From Capillidium heterosporum (Eukaryota; Entomophthoromycota; Entomophthoromycetes; Entomophthorales; Capillidiaceae): a stretch of DNA of 64,000 bases. Position 1 is the first letter of the stretch; the number at the start of each line of letters is the position of its first letter. Below are positions 11,373 through 25,900 of this stretch, piece by piece. The notes under the pieces are model-generated. The model was not told the DNA's origin and made no database searches. It saw only the letters and a list, made by a program, of their open reading frames with translations. Location of the stretch: contig WBMQ01000008.1 in NCBI GenBank assembly GCA_016630905.1, forward strand, positions 1,054,001-1,118,000, given 5' to 3'. A program made the translations under genes and the position numbers.

Positions 11373-12078
11373 ATTTTGTTACAAACAAAAATGTATTTCC
11401 TACATTAGCTTGCTCAATATTTTATATAGGTACAACTTGAAACTTGAAATGCATCGACTTGTCTAGCTGGTCGATCCTTCAATTTCTTCAATTTATAGAA
11501 TATACCCAATAAGCCTTACTATATACTATTTATTAGAATAATTAATGATATCTACTTTTGGAGCTAAACGTAAATTACAAGCCCTTCAAGGCACTTTACA
11601 ACACATCCTTGGATTAATCTTGGTCAGACGTTATATGTTAAAACACATATATAGGTTAATAAGACGCCAAGAAATGGCGTTTCCTTTGGACTGTAATTTT
11701 TGCACCTTATTATTTGATGTTTGATAGTAATGCTGGTTATTTTCATAGAAGTTTGAGAATTTTCGTACTTGTCGATCACCTTCAATCTGTTTTAAAATTT
11801 ATAACTGAGAACCTTTGAAAATTGACCACTTTTATAATTAAGATTCGTCGGTAAACTATGTTGAATGTACATGATTAATAAACAAGTTGGCTGCAAATCG
11901 TTATTTAAAAGATAAAATATATGAAATCTCAGATATAAAGTGGCAATTTACTAATAGTAACAATACTAAAGCATAATACTTCAAAAAATCAATAAAACTT
12001 TACTATATTAGCTAGCAGTCACCTTCAAAGATTCCATTTTAAACATTCCTAACTATGACTCTATACTTCTAATTTTGA
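11373..12078. other. Intergenic, no gene seen
   Basis: AT-rich upstream region of the repeat-protein gene and 3' flank of the helicase gene. No feature that I can support. Confidence 0.55.
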
Positions 12079-14213
12079 TTACCATCTATTGTTACGCCCA
12101 CCATCTCTACCACCATTACCGCCAAAGTTCCCACCGAAACGGGAGTTTTGGTTATTGGAATTACGACCTGAATTCCTCGAGTGGTTGCCACTGGAACTTC
12201 CATTGCGGTTGTATCTGCCAGTCAAAGTGGAGGTCGACTTGAGTTGCTTCTTGTTCATACGGCTCTGTAACTTCAAGCTATCCTTGGATTGTTGCAAGGC
12301 GGGGAGCTCCTTGGCAATTTCGAATCGGATTGTCTCCAATTGATCTTCCTGCTTGGCCAGGATAGCGTCAACAGCGTTGGAATGTACGTCAAAGGCGATG
12401 CCAGATCCGGCCAGGAAGGGGGTGGGGCGCTTGAGGTTGATGGCTTCGGGGTCCAAATGGAAGCGGTTGTAGAGTAGGTTGGCAATGTCGGTAGTTCGGG
12501 TGGTGTTGGTCGCTACCATGGTGGTGAAGTGCTCCTCACCGTTAAGGGAAGATCGGGGGGTGATGCGCACGGAACTGCCATGGGCTCCCTGGCTCAGGAC
12601 GAAGGCGGCTGCCAGCAAGTCGGCCCGTTCTTGGAAGTGAGGTGGCAGCTGGTTCTCTACATCCTTGAGCAAGCTCTTGGTGCGGGTGAGGCGGCTGGCT
12701 TGGATCTGGGTGAGAGCATTGACGAAGCTGCTGACCGAAATCTGAGCTATATCCTGCTCGGTCGGGGGTGCAATGACAGTGAAGTCGACACCAGCAACCT
12801 TGGCAATGCGATCCATGATCTCCTCGTCTTTGTGGTGGTCATGCAAAGTGATGCACACGCCAGTCTTACCGGCTCTACCGGTACGACCTGATCTATGGAT
12901 GTAGGTTTCCGGGTCGTTAGGGGCCTCTGACTGGATGACTAACTCCACGTTGGGGATATCCAAACCACGCGCTGCAACGTCGGTGGCTACCATGCAGGTG
13001 ATGGAACCTTCTCGGAACTTGCGTAAGGCGTTCTCACGAGAAGCTTGGCTAACGTCACCATGCAAAGCTACCGCAGTTACACCATTGATCTTGTTCAAAC
13101 TGGAAGCTAGCTGATCACAGCTAGCCTTGGTCTGACAGAAGATGATGCTACGACCATTGGTGGAGCGGTAGGTTTGTAGTAAGCCTACGATGGTGTTGGT
13201 GATCTGTCGGAAGGTGGTGGGGATGGAAAGGTGGCGGACTGCCTTACTAGCCTTCATTACGTCGTTTCCGACCTGGTCAATAGTGATGTAGTCCTTCTTC
13301 AGGTACTTACGGATCGTTTTTTTGATCCAGTCGGGCACAGTGGCCGAGAACAGCAGGAACTGGAACTTGTTACCGGTGGACTCAGAGGCGGGGGGACTTG
13401 TAGATAGATTAGCCTGCTGCTCACGTAACAAGGCCAGAATTTTGTCCAAATCCTCGGCGAACCCAATGTCTAACATGTGATCGGCTTCGTCGAGACAGAG
13501 GGTATTGATTTCAGCAAGTTTAAGAGTGCCTTTGTTGATCATATCTTGGACACGACCTGGAGTACCAACAACGATATCTACTCCCAAATTCAAAGCTCGT
13601 TCTAAAAATAACTCAACAAAAATGTAACTATTTTAAAATTACCTTGAGGGCCATAAGGGGATCCACCGTATATACAAATGGTCTTGTAGGCGGTACCAGC
13701 TAGCTGGGAGATTTCTTTCTCTACTTGACTGGCTAGCTCACGGGTCGGTGCCAAAATTAAAACTCTTGGTAGCCTGGAACGATGGGGCCCCATACGTTCC
13801 AACTTTTCAATTATGGGTAAGGCAAAAGCCATCGTCTTACCAGTGCCAGTACCTTTTACAAACAAAATTTAGAATAGAATAAACAATTAAAACTTACGAG
13901 CTCTGCCAACCAAGTCTTTACCATCTACGATATGAGGGAAACATTCGGTTTGGATCGAGAACAGAGTGCTGACGTTACGCTTAGCTAAAGATCTCTTGAG
14001 TAGAGGCGAGATCTCCAAGTTTTCTACTAGATTAGCGGTATCTACTTCCAGTTCTTGAGCAGTTTCAGGTGTAGCCAAAACTTCTTGGACTTGAGCGCTG
14101 GAATACAAAGCTTGGTTAGATCTAACTAAACTCTGTCTCAAAGTTGAACTTAACGAACGACGGCTGGTTGCTCTCACTACACTCTTTGCTGCTACTAACA
14201 ATACCCGATTCAT
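12079..14213 (-). CDS. Mitochondrial DEAD-box RNA helicase
   Basis: ATP-dependent RNA helicase, probably acting in mitochondrial RNA folding, splicing or ribosome assembly. Three exons (14213 to about 13898, 13852-13643 and 13601-12079) encode about 682 aa. The first 45 residues are Arg/Ser-rich without acids ([19 protein letters not shown]), a typical matrix-targeting sequence. The motifs then follow in order: the Q-motif region [16 protein letters not shown] near 104-111, APTRELA, TPGR, DEAD near 212, [21 protein letters not shown] and [13 protein letters not shown]. After the helicase core is a roughly 150-residue alpha/beta tail and an Asn/Gly/Arg-rich end ([18 protein letters not shown]) for RNA binding. 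This tail resembles DDX21/plant PMH-RH3 type helicases more than yeast Mss116. That subfamily call is tentative. Confidence 0.88.
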
Positions 14214-15365
14214 AATTATTTCTTTACAAGTTTGGTAAAGTGAAATTGAAATTTTCTGCTTTGATTTTTATAGGATTGGAAGTCGCTTAGTCAAAGTTCC
14301 CTAATGCACCCGCTTTATTGATGTGAAAATTTTTGGTAGATAACTCTACCAGAACTCTTGATTTTTCGTAGTTATTGGTTCATATTCCGGCAGTCTAAAA
14401 TGTTTATTGGATAAAAGTAACTTGCTAATCTGCAACATATCGGGGAAGAGATGGAGTAGAAGGTAGGAAGAGAGAGTAGACAGCTTTTTAAAAAATGGAT
14501 AGTTGGATAGCTGTACATTCCTGTTATTAAGCTCTAAGTTGAGTAGTAACGGACTATTGATTATAGCTTGATATTAGCGAGCTAATGGCAATGTCAATAA
14601 GGGTCAATGTATAGTAGTCACAAATTTGAAGAAAGATTAGATACATCAAGGAACAGCATCCGGATCACTATTTCACCCATATAGTAAATAGGTTTTACAA
14701 TATTGAAACTTGAGATAGCTAAAGCTTATTATTTCACCACTATATTAATTGAAATTATAGCTGTAGTGCCTTTTACATATAACTATATCTAGAATTAGCT
14801 TGTGAATAAGCTTCTGATGTATTGAACGTTAGACTAAAAGCTAATGAATCTGCAAAATCGCATATTCAAATCCTATTATCATTTGCAGCCGATAAAACTA
14901 CTTATAAATATCCAAACGGCTGGATATTTAATAAGTGAATAGAATTGCAAACCCATTAAGTCTAATATGCAAACGCCTCAACGGATTGAGTGTTTAGAAT
15001 TCACCTCAACCCAATTGAAAGCACTAAAGTGACCTAATCGAAGTTTCCAAATAGCGGTAAGCACACTTACCATTTCAACTGATTACAAACCATCACATTC
15101 CCCAAAAACAGGATCCAATTTAAGTCTATCACTTTACAACTTATCTAACTTTAGTTTATAACTGTATTTTGCCCTTGATTCTTATCGAACCTGTACAACT
15201 TCTATTAATTAATAGTAGGCAGACAACTGTATTATTAAACTATTCTATTTATTGACAGCTAATTGCTTTGTATTAACTGGATATCCATTTATCAACAGTA
15301 GTAGTCAGTACAAGGTAGGAACGCTTTTAGAGTTAGAGTTTAGCTTGCGGCCAACCGATATTAAT
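14214..15365. other. Divergent intergenic region (helicase / kinase)
   Basis: About 1.15 kb between divergent genes, so it should contain both promoters. An open frame continues upstream of the kinase ATG (from about 15252) but lacks an ATG. It may be 5' UTR. No other feature seen. Confidence 0.5.
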
Positions 15366-17412
<2,047 letters not shown>

Positions 17413-17486
17413 ATAAAGTTTATATTTATGTAAATAAAGTATACAAAACTTTTTAGGTAGATTTATTTTGTGAAAAGCCATTTAGT

Positions 17487-19088
17487 TTAGTGACTACCAC
17501 CGACGCCAAACCTCTTCAAAACTTCGATAGAACTCTGCATTTGATCCAGCTGAGTACCGTAAGCCAACACGGTAGGTAAGTTTTCTGGGTTCATAAACTG
17601 TAGTCTAGCTACTTCAGCCACCGATTTAGCGGTAACTAAATCTACATTTTCGGTAGCCGTCTTGGGATCTACGTAGTTCCCAGTAGTTACCAATTGCTGG
17701 CCCATATCTTCGACACGGACTAACGAACTCTCCAAGTTCATAAGTAAATTATGCTTTAACTGGAACTTGGCCCGATCCAATTCCTGATGCCCGATACGTC
17801 GTTTGTCGCATACTGAAGCTAAAGTGAACCCGATGACCTGCAGCAGATCGTTGGAGAAGTCAGAAGGGCAAGCACCCGAGATACCGATGATACCCGAGTC
17901 GGTGTAGGAGTGATGGAAGGCCTGACAGCTGTGGGCCCAGGCGTACTGGTTCAGGACGGTGCGGTACAGTCGAGAATGCATACCCTTACCCGGACCACCG
18001 GCTGAGAAGGATCCACCACCACCCAGCATGGCCTGCAGCGTAGCTAGGGGGTAGATGTTGGGATCAGTAACCGGGACACTAGGTAAGCCTACCAAAACTT
18101 GATTGAATTGGGCGTTCTCGTCATCGTGTAGCTTGAGCCCGCCCTTGTAGTTGGCTTTGGAGAAATCGGGGTCGAACTGCTTGTTCAAGTTAGGGAGGAG
18201 CTTGCCGGCTAGCTTTTCAAACTTGCTCTGCTCGACCTTGAGGGACTGGCTGCTGGCTTCGAAACTTCCAAAGTAGGTTTGGACTAAATCAACCAACTTA
18301 CTGTGTTGCATACCGGACCCGGCAATTACCAGATTCTCCGGTTTTAACAGCGCCTTGTGGAATTTGTGTAGATCCAACCCAATAATCGACTCCAAGTTGT
18401 CGGCATTGCACAGAGTTGACCTACCTAAAGTATGCTTACCGTAAGCTACTTCATGTAAAAGTTCGGGTAGGTAGAGCTCGGCGTTGGCTATAAAATCACT
18501 TATCTCGTACTGGGTCGATTGCCGCTGCTCCTCAACTTCGTTGAAGTCGAATTTGGGCCGTAGCATAAGTTCACTGAACAGAGGGACTATGCGTTCGAGG
18601 TCGTCGTGGTAGACGGTTGCTTGGATCTGGAAGACTTCGCGTGAGGTGTGGGCCATCACGTTGCCCCCTAACTTTTCAACTTCGCTTTGGATGGCACTTG
18701 AACTTAAATTTTCGGTGGACTAAGTTTACATTTTAAAAAGAAAACATGGAGTTTCAAATTAGTAAATAGGAGGGATAGAAAATAAATATTTACTTGGAAA
18801 GCCATACGGTCCAACAGGTGTGCTACTCCAGCCAAGCTATCCGATTCGAATCTCGAACCTGCTTTCAAATATACACCTACAGCTGCAAAGTGGCCTGGTA
18901 TGCTGTCGGATATAACTCGAACTCCGTTACTCAACTTGGTGCATTGAGCTTTACTGCCATACTTTTGTACAATCTACGAAAAAGTAAATAAATTGAAACG
19001 CTGAGAATCGCTTTACTTGGTCGACTTCGGTTGAAAAGCTACGTCCAAGCTGGAGGTTTTTAATCGGTCTACAGCTCCTTCTTAACAT
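17487..19088 (-). CDS. MAS2: Mitochondrial processing peptidase alpha subunit
   Basis: Substrate-recognising, catalytically inactive subunit of the matrix peptidase that removes presequences. Three exons (19088-19017, 18973-18794 and 18719-17487) give about 494 aa. The N-terminus MLRRSCRPIKNLQLGRSFST is itself a presequence. The M16 core starts with KLSNGVRVISDSIPGHFAAV. Where the beta subunit has HXXEH, this protein has HLLDRMAF, so the zinc site is lost as expected for alpha. The diagnostic glycine-rich loop GGGGSFSAGGPGKGMHSRLY is intact. The second M16 half ends in RFGVGGSH. The gene lies tail to tail with the kinase gene, with only about 75 bp between their stop codons. Confidence 0.93.
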
Positions 19089-19303
19089 TTCGGTATAAAC
19101 TTGTCTATTTCTTCAAACTCTATTAATTAAACTTTCGTTTCGACACCGAGAACTGAGTTTTCTTGAGACTTTGGCTTGCCCATTTAGTGAAAAATTTTCA
19201 ACCAATTAAATACGAATATTGCCCAGCATAAAGTTCAGAAAGCGACTAAGCAACTTTATACATCAAGTCAAATTCCAGCATCAAGCTTCAAAGACACCTT
19301 CAA

Positions 19304-20419
19304 ATGTCGTTCAAAGTACATTTAAAGAACCTGTCCAAGTCCAACTCGACAATAAATTCAGCGAAAGCTATTAGTAAATACCGATCTACACACCATCTCA
19401 ACATTCGAAAGTTCAACACTTACCATGTAGATCCTGAACCTCAATCTCCATCTCTAAAGACAATCTTGAAGTTTGTAGCAGGTTTAGGTATTCTAGTTGC
19501 CAGTGCAAATGTAGCCCATTACCTACTCTTCCCCAACCTGTACCTTTACCCAACCCACATTCGCAGCAATATAAGGTTAGGTCTCTTTAACAAGAAGCAC
19601 AAGAAGGATTACAAGCTAGCTTTATTTTATTTGACGGAAGCACAACAACAACTGGAACAGGATCCTTCAATAGACAAGTCAAGTTGGCTGTACTTGGGAG
19701 TTCTCTATGAATTAGCACAGACCTATACGATTATGAAGAACTACAAAGAAAGTAACTTTTGGTTAAAGCAGATTTTAAGTTCAGTAAGGTTCGATTCTAA
19801 TTCCAGTTTGAACAGTCAAAGATGAAGATAAGGAATAAGATTTTAGAGCTGTGTTTGCAACTAGACGATAACTTTATTCAACTTGACGATATTTTAAAAC
19901 GTAAAGAGTTATGGAAGAAGATTGAAGCCATCTTTCTACCGTTGAACAGATTAGCATTTCTGGGAGATGAAGGTAAAGTTAACTTTTTGGAGCGGTTGGG
20001 CCAGTTTCTACTGGATACCAAGGATAACTTGAACGCTAGCAAAATTTATCGAAAGGCATTAGAGTTTAATACCGACAAAGAGAAGACTTCTATACTACAG
20101 TGTAATTTGGCGGTAGCACTATCCAACTGTAATCAATTTGACGCTGCCAAAGATATATTTGAAGGACTGATCGATAGGCTGACCAAAGATAATTTTAGGG
20201 ATAAGGAGTTGAGCTACGTCGTCTATTCCAATCTTGCTGAAAATTTTTCGGTAATCCATTTTTAGTACATATTTTACTCAACTTTACTTTTTGTTTCTTT
20301 AGGCTGTTGGGAATAAGAAGATGGAACGACGAACTTTGAGGAAAATGTTGGAACTGAGGGATCAACTTGATTTGGATGTCATCAAGATGCGAAATTTGAA
20401 GTTGAAATTGGATGAGTAG
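19304..20419 (+). CDS. Mitochondrial TPR membrane protein, Mgr3-like
   Basis: About 343 aa in three exons (19304-19783, 19816-20250 and 20303-20419). The first intron is only 32 bp but has a perfect GTAAGG donor, a TTCTAAT branch-like site and an AACAG acceptor. Removing it joins two overlapping frames and skips a TGA. The N-terminus is Lys/Arg/Ser-rich and acid-poor. A single membrane segment lies near residues 53-76 (KFVAGLGILVASANVAHYLL). The rest is helical and TPR-like (DYKLALFYLTEAQQ, LYELAQTYTIMKNYKESNFW, KIYRKALEFN, NLAVALSNCNQFDAAKDIFE). Yeast Mgr3, an adaptor of the inner-membrane i-AAA protease, has the same plan of presequence, one membrane span and TPRs. A TTC19-like role is the alternative. 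It is divergent from the MPP-alpha gene (215 bp apart). Confidence 0.7.
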
Positions 20420-20751
20420 CTCAACTATCTACATATAAATACCTCGTATCCAAATTTAAGGTTGGAGGATACTCAGGCCCTAATCAGATTCTATATATTT
20501 TGAAGAGTTTGGAAATTTTTATATAGCTTTATACTCAAGACTTTAATTTTTATTATGGCCTTGAAGGTAAATATGGATGTTAAAGTTTAAATGTATTCTA
20601 ATTTGAATAGAATATTTGTTTAATTTCAGATCATATTTATATCATACTGCTTGTTTATCCAACCAACTTTTGTAATCAACAATTGTCAGCCTTGTAAATA
20701 ACTATATGTAGGTGCCTGGAAAAAAAGGACAGCTTGTAAAGAACAAGCATT

Positions 20752-20823
20752 GGCTCGATGGTTTAGTGGTATAATTCTCCCTTAGGGTGGGAGAGGTCCT
20801 GGGTTCGATTCCCAGTCGAGCCC
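20752..20823 (+). tRNA. tRNA-Pro (AGG)
   Basis: A 72-nt cloverleaf without an intron. The acceptor GGCTCGA pairs with TCGAGCC. The anticodon stem CTCCC/GGGAG encloses loop TTAGGGT, with AGG at positions 34-36. The T-arm is CTGGG-TTCGATT-CCCAG. It is followed by a T-rich stretch (TTCTTTT) suited to Pol III termination. The D-arm TGGTTTAGTGGTATAATTC contains the A box. Confidence 0.95.
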
Positions 20824-21708
20824 TTCTTTTTGCATCCTTTCTCTCCATCAGATACCCCATTTCTTTTTATTTGAACCACAATCTCATACTTTTCTACAAG
20901 GAACTTAGGTTGAACTTTTCAACTTTAATATTTTGTAAAGGCTGATGAATATTTATCTTGCAAAATATAGTTTCTAATAGGTTAGTGTGTGTATCTGTAA
21001 CAATTTATTGGTTTTAGTTTGAAAAACTGCCTTATAGTCTGATCAATAGCTCGTGTTCTTTGAGAGAACAGCCTGGTTAACTATTTTATTCAACTTTTAC
21101 CAGCTTAGCTACTTTGAAGAATTATATATATGAGATATCAATCACCTGAAGGTCTTTTACCTTGATTTCTTGCTCCTTTTTAATTCGACTTTTCTTTTAC
21201 CTATCGGGTGGTTACTTAGCTAAGTTATTTAAAGCTTTAAAGATATCAGCCCAGCCTATGCTTTATTTCAGACTACCTAATATACTTCATTTAAGTGTTA
21301 ATGTATCAAAGAGACCTCCACACTTTATACTCAAATTGGTAAGCTGCATAGCAACAATTATCAAGAAACCCCTTCACCAATTTGATATGTGATAGAGGTT
21401 CATAGTACGCTTTCTAGAGCAGGATTGGGAATATAAGATTATATCTCAAAATATCTCAAGTTCTAAAACATCATGCTGCTTTATCTTTAAATCCAGATTT
21501 GAATAATTAAATTCATATATATATAGGTTTCAAACTTTTCAATGCGATACATATCTTTGTAGTCCAAACAGAATTTTAAAAATCTGCCTACATCCAACTA
21601 TTAAAACTAAAATAATGTCTATCTACCCACTACTTAAAAGTCCAATCTTATTAAATATGACCAACAAAACTCTTTATTATAAATTTAACAACACAACATG
21701 ACAACTCA
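20824..21708. other. Intergenic, no gene seen
   Basis: AT-rich region between tRNA-Pro and the 3' end of the disordered-protein gene. A 76-codon frame at 21162-21392 is hydrophobic and low-complexity, and I do not support it as a gene. Confidence 0.5.
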
Positions 21709-22938
21709 TCACAACAAATCAATTTTATTGTGGCTAGGAGGTGGCGACTCCCAAACCCCAACTTTAGTAGACAAGAAATCCGGTTTCGGTAACGGTTCTA
21801 GTAACCGAACTTTGAAACTAGGTATACTGTATATCTGATCATTGTTGCAGTTCAAACTTAAGTTCAACTGGGAGTTAGTGCGCATATTCAATTCCTTACT
21901 CTCCTTCTTACTTATACTTAAATTCAAGTTCAAATCTTCATCCATGTCGAGTTGGTTAATGTAGGTTAAAGGTGAACTAGGTAAGGATAGTGGAGAACTG
22001 GCTAATTCATTAAGTTTGTTGCTATGGTCATTGGAATTCAACGTAAAGTTGTCGAAGGAGTAGTTGGTACGGAAGTAGTTCTCCTTGTTAGATATACCGT
22101 ACCCATTCGAATAGGAGGTGGAGCTGGATCGGGTACGTAGCCGATCCTTATAGCTGAAGTTGTTGGGTGAAGTGGCGTATAGGGTGTTGGTCCGATCCGA
22201 CAAAAACGAGTAACTGCTCAGATTGTCGTGGACGTTAGCTTTGTTTTTTCCTATGGTTTTACTGGAGTAGTTGGTGGTTCGCGTAGTATACCTGGTGGAG
22301 TAGTTGTGAGTCGAGGATAGGTCGCTTACTCGGGTACTTCCACTGTAACTGGTAGGTAGGCGCGTGAAATTGGTGTGGGTGGGGCTTGCGTTCCAGTTGA
22401 AGGTATCTTCAAAATCGAGGTCGAAGTTGTCCTGGTTCAAGACGAACTTGGGTGGTGACAAAGCGGGGTTGAGTTGATTGCGTTTGTTGGTCTGCACTCT
22501 GATGGGATGCAGGTCGGTACTATACTTGCGATTAGTTGGAGGTAATTGGTCATCAATTTGGCTGGGTAAATGCATATCGGCCATACTTTTTGTAAGATTC
22601 TTGTTCAAGATGGGTGGACTTACGAATTTTGTTGGGTTCGTCGAGTATACAGATTTGCGTGTCCTGCTATCGACGTAGCTTTTGGTCTTGTCCTTGTCCT
22701 TGTTGTTGTTGACCAGGTGTAGGTTCTCCAGCTGGAGGATGGCCTCCAGTTCTAAACTCAGTCGCAATTCCCGAGCTTCCCCTTCAGTCCTCGTCCTAGC
22801 TCTTGGTTCTCTAAACGTTTCGTATCTTTCATGCCTCTCGTACTGCTCATGCTCTTGCTCATGTTCTGGTGAACCCTGCTTCTTCGGGCTTAGGGTCTTG
22901 CTCACTTTTTTGAATAATTTGGTTAGACTTATGGACAT
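21709..22938 (-). CDS. Disordered Ser/Asn/Thr-rich protein, unknown function
   Basis: Single-exon 409-aa ORF with no family that I recognise. It opens with a basic amphipathic segment (MSISLTKLFKKVSKTLSPKK), then an acidic/basic Glu-His-Arg repeat (EHEQEHEQYERHERYE), a short helix rich in Leu (RLSLELEAILQLENLHLV), and then about 300 residues dominated by Ser, Asn, Thr and Tyr with many [S/T]P sites. The C-terminus is more ordered (YSIPSFKVRLLEPLPKP, VGVWESPPP). It looks like a phosphoregulated, intrinsically disordered scaffold or cytoskeletal adaptor. That is inference from composition. Length, a clean ATG and good codon usage make it very likely real. Confidence 0.7.
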   Translation of the reverse strand: MSISLTKLFKKVSKTLSPKKQGSPEHEQEHEQYERHERYETFREPRARTRTEGEARELRLSLELEAILQLENLHLVNNNKDKDKTKSYVDSRTRKSVYSTNPTKFVSPPILNKNLTKSMADMHLPSQIDDQLPPTNRKYSTDLHPIRVQTNKRNQLNPALSPPKFVLNQDNFDLDFEDTFNWNASPTHTNFTRLPTSYSGSTRVSDLSSTHNYSTRYTTRTTNYSSKTIGKNKANVHDNLSSYSFLSDRTNTLYATSPNNFSYKDRLRTRSSSTSYSNGYGISNKENYFRTNYSFDNFTLNSNDHSNKLNELASSPLSLPSSPLTYINQLDMDEDLNLNLSISKKESKELNMRTNSQLNLSLNCNNDQIYSIPSFKVRLLEPLPKPDFLSTKVGVWESPPPSHNKIDLL

Positions 22939-25900
22939 ATCGTTCCATCAATTAATTAATTATAAACCGATACTTGGATGTAACTGTCAGACTTGATACC
23001 CTTGACAGTTGCTAGCGTAGGTGAATATGTTTGTTAGGCTTGACTCGTCGAGTATGGGAGGGAACACTTGAGTTTCTTGAATTAATTGGCAACTTCAAAA
23101 TTTTTGAAAAAGGTGGGTTGATGCTTGAATTGGCGAATTTTCAATTGAAATGAAGATAAAAGTGTGGACACCCGTTGAAAAGTAGGAAGCTAAAATAGCA
23201 GTATTGGTACGATGTAGGCTTGGTTCAACGTAGTGTTTGGTATGACAGGTACTAGGCGGTAGAAACTAAGTCGGTTTTACTACTGAAGTTTTGAGAAGAG
23301 GTTTGAAATGTAAAAGTTTCCCAAATGCAACTATTTGGTACGTTTCAAAAGAAAACTATGGGTATTGGGGAGGCACTTGCTAAAAAGCTTAAAATAACTA
23401 CCTAAATTAAAAATAAAGGTAACAACCTAGCCCTCTATTTATCCAAATCCTTATTTTTTCTACTAAAATTTATCCCTAAGCAGATAAGTTGCCCTTTGCA
23501 AAGTTCAGGATACAATCTTCTCAACGAAAATCGTATTCTCGAAGGAAGGTAGATCTTAGGGCTGTAGCCTGTCGGGACTTTCCTAAAAGCCAGCTAGTGT
23601 TGGATTGTAGCAACTGCAGTAGAAATTATGGCTTTAGTATGAGTTATTTTCAGTCTTAATTAAAAGTTTGGGGTAAATATGTCAATATGAAGTTCCATTT
23701 TGCTAGGACAATTAACTTTCGAAAATGAACTATAGCTTTAAATTTTACTGCTCCTTGAAGGAAATCAACACCGTATTATAAATCCAATATACGCGTATAT
23801 AGCAAATGGTACCACCCTGCACTAAACTACAAACCCCGACAGCTGATTGCCAATTCCATAATTTCCAAACTTGAGGAGTGGGTTCGAGAACTACAGGTAT
23901 TCTTGCCCTTGCTAACTTGATTTCCAACCACGTTCTCAATTTAATTTGGAAAACTGTCAATTGAAAGTGGTATAAAAATAGAGATGTCTATTTATAATTT
24001 GAAACCTTCGCTAAAAGTGGGTAGAAAATGGAATGACGAATCCCAATTTATGCTTTATGGAAAATTCCCACCTTCTTTAGGAATTGCTGAGAAGATTACT
24101 TTAAGAATTGCGGCATGCTTTTACTACTTAAATTCGCATATTATTTTAATAACTATCAGTATAAAAATATATATCAAGTTAGGAGTATTCGCAAGTATAG
24201 CTATGTGAACTTTGTGCTGGATTTAAATAGTTACAAGCTATCGGAAATTTTTTCCATAAGGAAAATATGTTAAATTAGCAAAGTATTCTAAAGCCAGAGG
24301 TTTTAATACGAATTCCTAAAATGTATTTGGTGCCCCTACTTGGTATCGTGAATCATAAAATATATGTGTAGACAACTTTGAATGAAATTTGAAGTATGAC
24401 GATTTGAGTCAGTATATTGTTTTGGATTCCAAGTATCTTACTATAAATCTCTTTCAACATTACAAAACGATTCTAAAAAACGCTTCATAATTCAATGTAA
24501 ATATAAAATTATAATACAAATAAGGCCTATTGTATACATTCGTAATTTGATTCAAACCTGCTGAAGCTATTTAGCAAAAGATAAAGTAGCTTTGATATGT
24601 TTAAACCTAATCAGCCTTTATTATAACTTATCAATATATAATGTCAACTTAGCTCTTCGCCACGTCGTATATCGAGCATTGAATTATTTTAATTTTTTCA
24701 TAGGTAGCCTACATTTGTACTACTGCTTAGCAATGCGCTTCAGATTACGTATTTCTATATTTCCCCTATCCTTTTCCCACGCTTTAAACCATTATCCATA
24801 CATTTCCTATTACCCTAATTTGCCGCTAGTTCACTTAATTTTACCCGGGATTGATTTCTCATTATAGATATAGGTTTTGTTCAGACTTGATTTCAGACTC
24901 CGATTGCCGCCCTGCAGATGAATTGAGATCTAACCTCGGTAGTAGACTACTATAGCCAGGGCACGAGTCCTCCCTTTTCATTGGAAAGAGTTCACTTACA
25001 TGTCATCAAGCTATAATATATATCGAAGCTCTTGTACAGAAAGAGGAGGGTTGTTTTTAAAGTGTTTTTTCTAGGTTTTTGAGATTTTTATTGTAGATTT
25101 AATTTGAATTGGCGATTGAACATTTTTAAAGTTTCCTAGCTGATAGTTTTACAAGAATTGAGAGTTCTAAGCATTTTTATTAATTGTAAAGTCATCACAT
25201 CTATATTAGTCAGCCTACAACACAACTAAACATATCACACCTATGCTAAAGGGTTCATCAAATTCGGCCGAGCTCACTCGACTGGAAATCTGAACCAGTG
25301 GCTAGACTCTTGGTGAGGTCAATCAGCCAACAATATATTTTTAAAAAGGCAAAATTGTTTACAAAAGGTTGAACTGTGTAGTTATATTATTTGCCAATAT
25401 AGGTTAAATTGTACTCATTTCATCCCTATACCATTCCAATCCAGCAAACTAAAGATAGGGGAATATAAACTTAAACCAATCAGCTTATATACAAAAGATA
25501 GTAAACCTCTCGAAAAATAAAGGTGGCTCATGAGCAATTCTCTCTACACAGTCCCAGATCACTGGCTTTGTTAACTTTTCGTGGTTCTTTAAGGATATAT
25601 CGTGGGCGCCCTGGGTACCAAAATCTTGTGATGCAGCCATTTTTACAGGCACATTTATGTCCACCCACAAACTGTGGATTTTAAATCTTCGTAATAAGCT
25701 TCGGGAGGATTCTGCTGTTTCTTTCAGCTGGGATCACACCCAATATTTTTTGTCCCTTTCCAATTACTTGAGGGACGTTGGTACCCAATATATGAAGGGT
25801 AGATTTACAGAAAAAATTGCATCCTGACCAGATCTTGATCCTTTGTTACCTGGTGGTCTTTTCTTGTTCCCTGGGAACGAAAATATTATTGGGAAGATCT

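Noticed and set aside
10398-11466. Long plus-strand ORFs opposite the repeat protein (95 and 177 codons)
   Set aside because: They are antisense shadows of the Lys/Pro/Glu repeat gene, read as Ser/Ala/Gly/Leu repeats.
19822-20265. Separate gene starting at the second Mgr3-like frame
   Set aside because: A 32-bp consensus intron joins it to the upstream frame and the TPR helices continue across, so one gene is simpler.
24592-24867. 91-codon plus-strand ORF
   Set aside because: Composition (Tyr, Leu, Asn, Ile, Phe) is what AT-rich noise gives. No domain or codon bias like that of real genes nearby.
25485-25670. 61-codon minus-strand ORF with a protein-like composition
   Set aside because: No family recognised, no upstream exon found, and it lies in a gene-poor island. 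Listed only as part of the interval.
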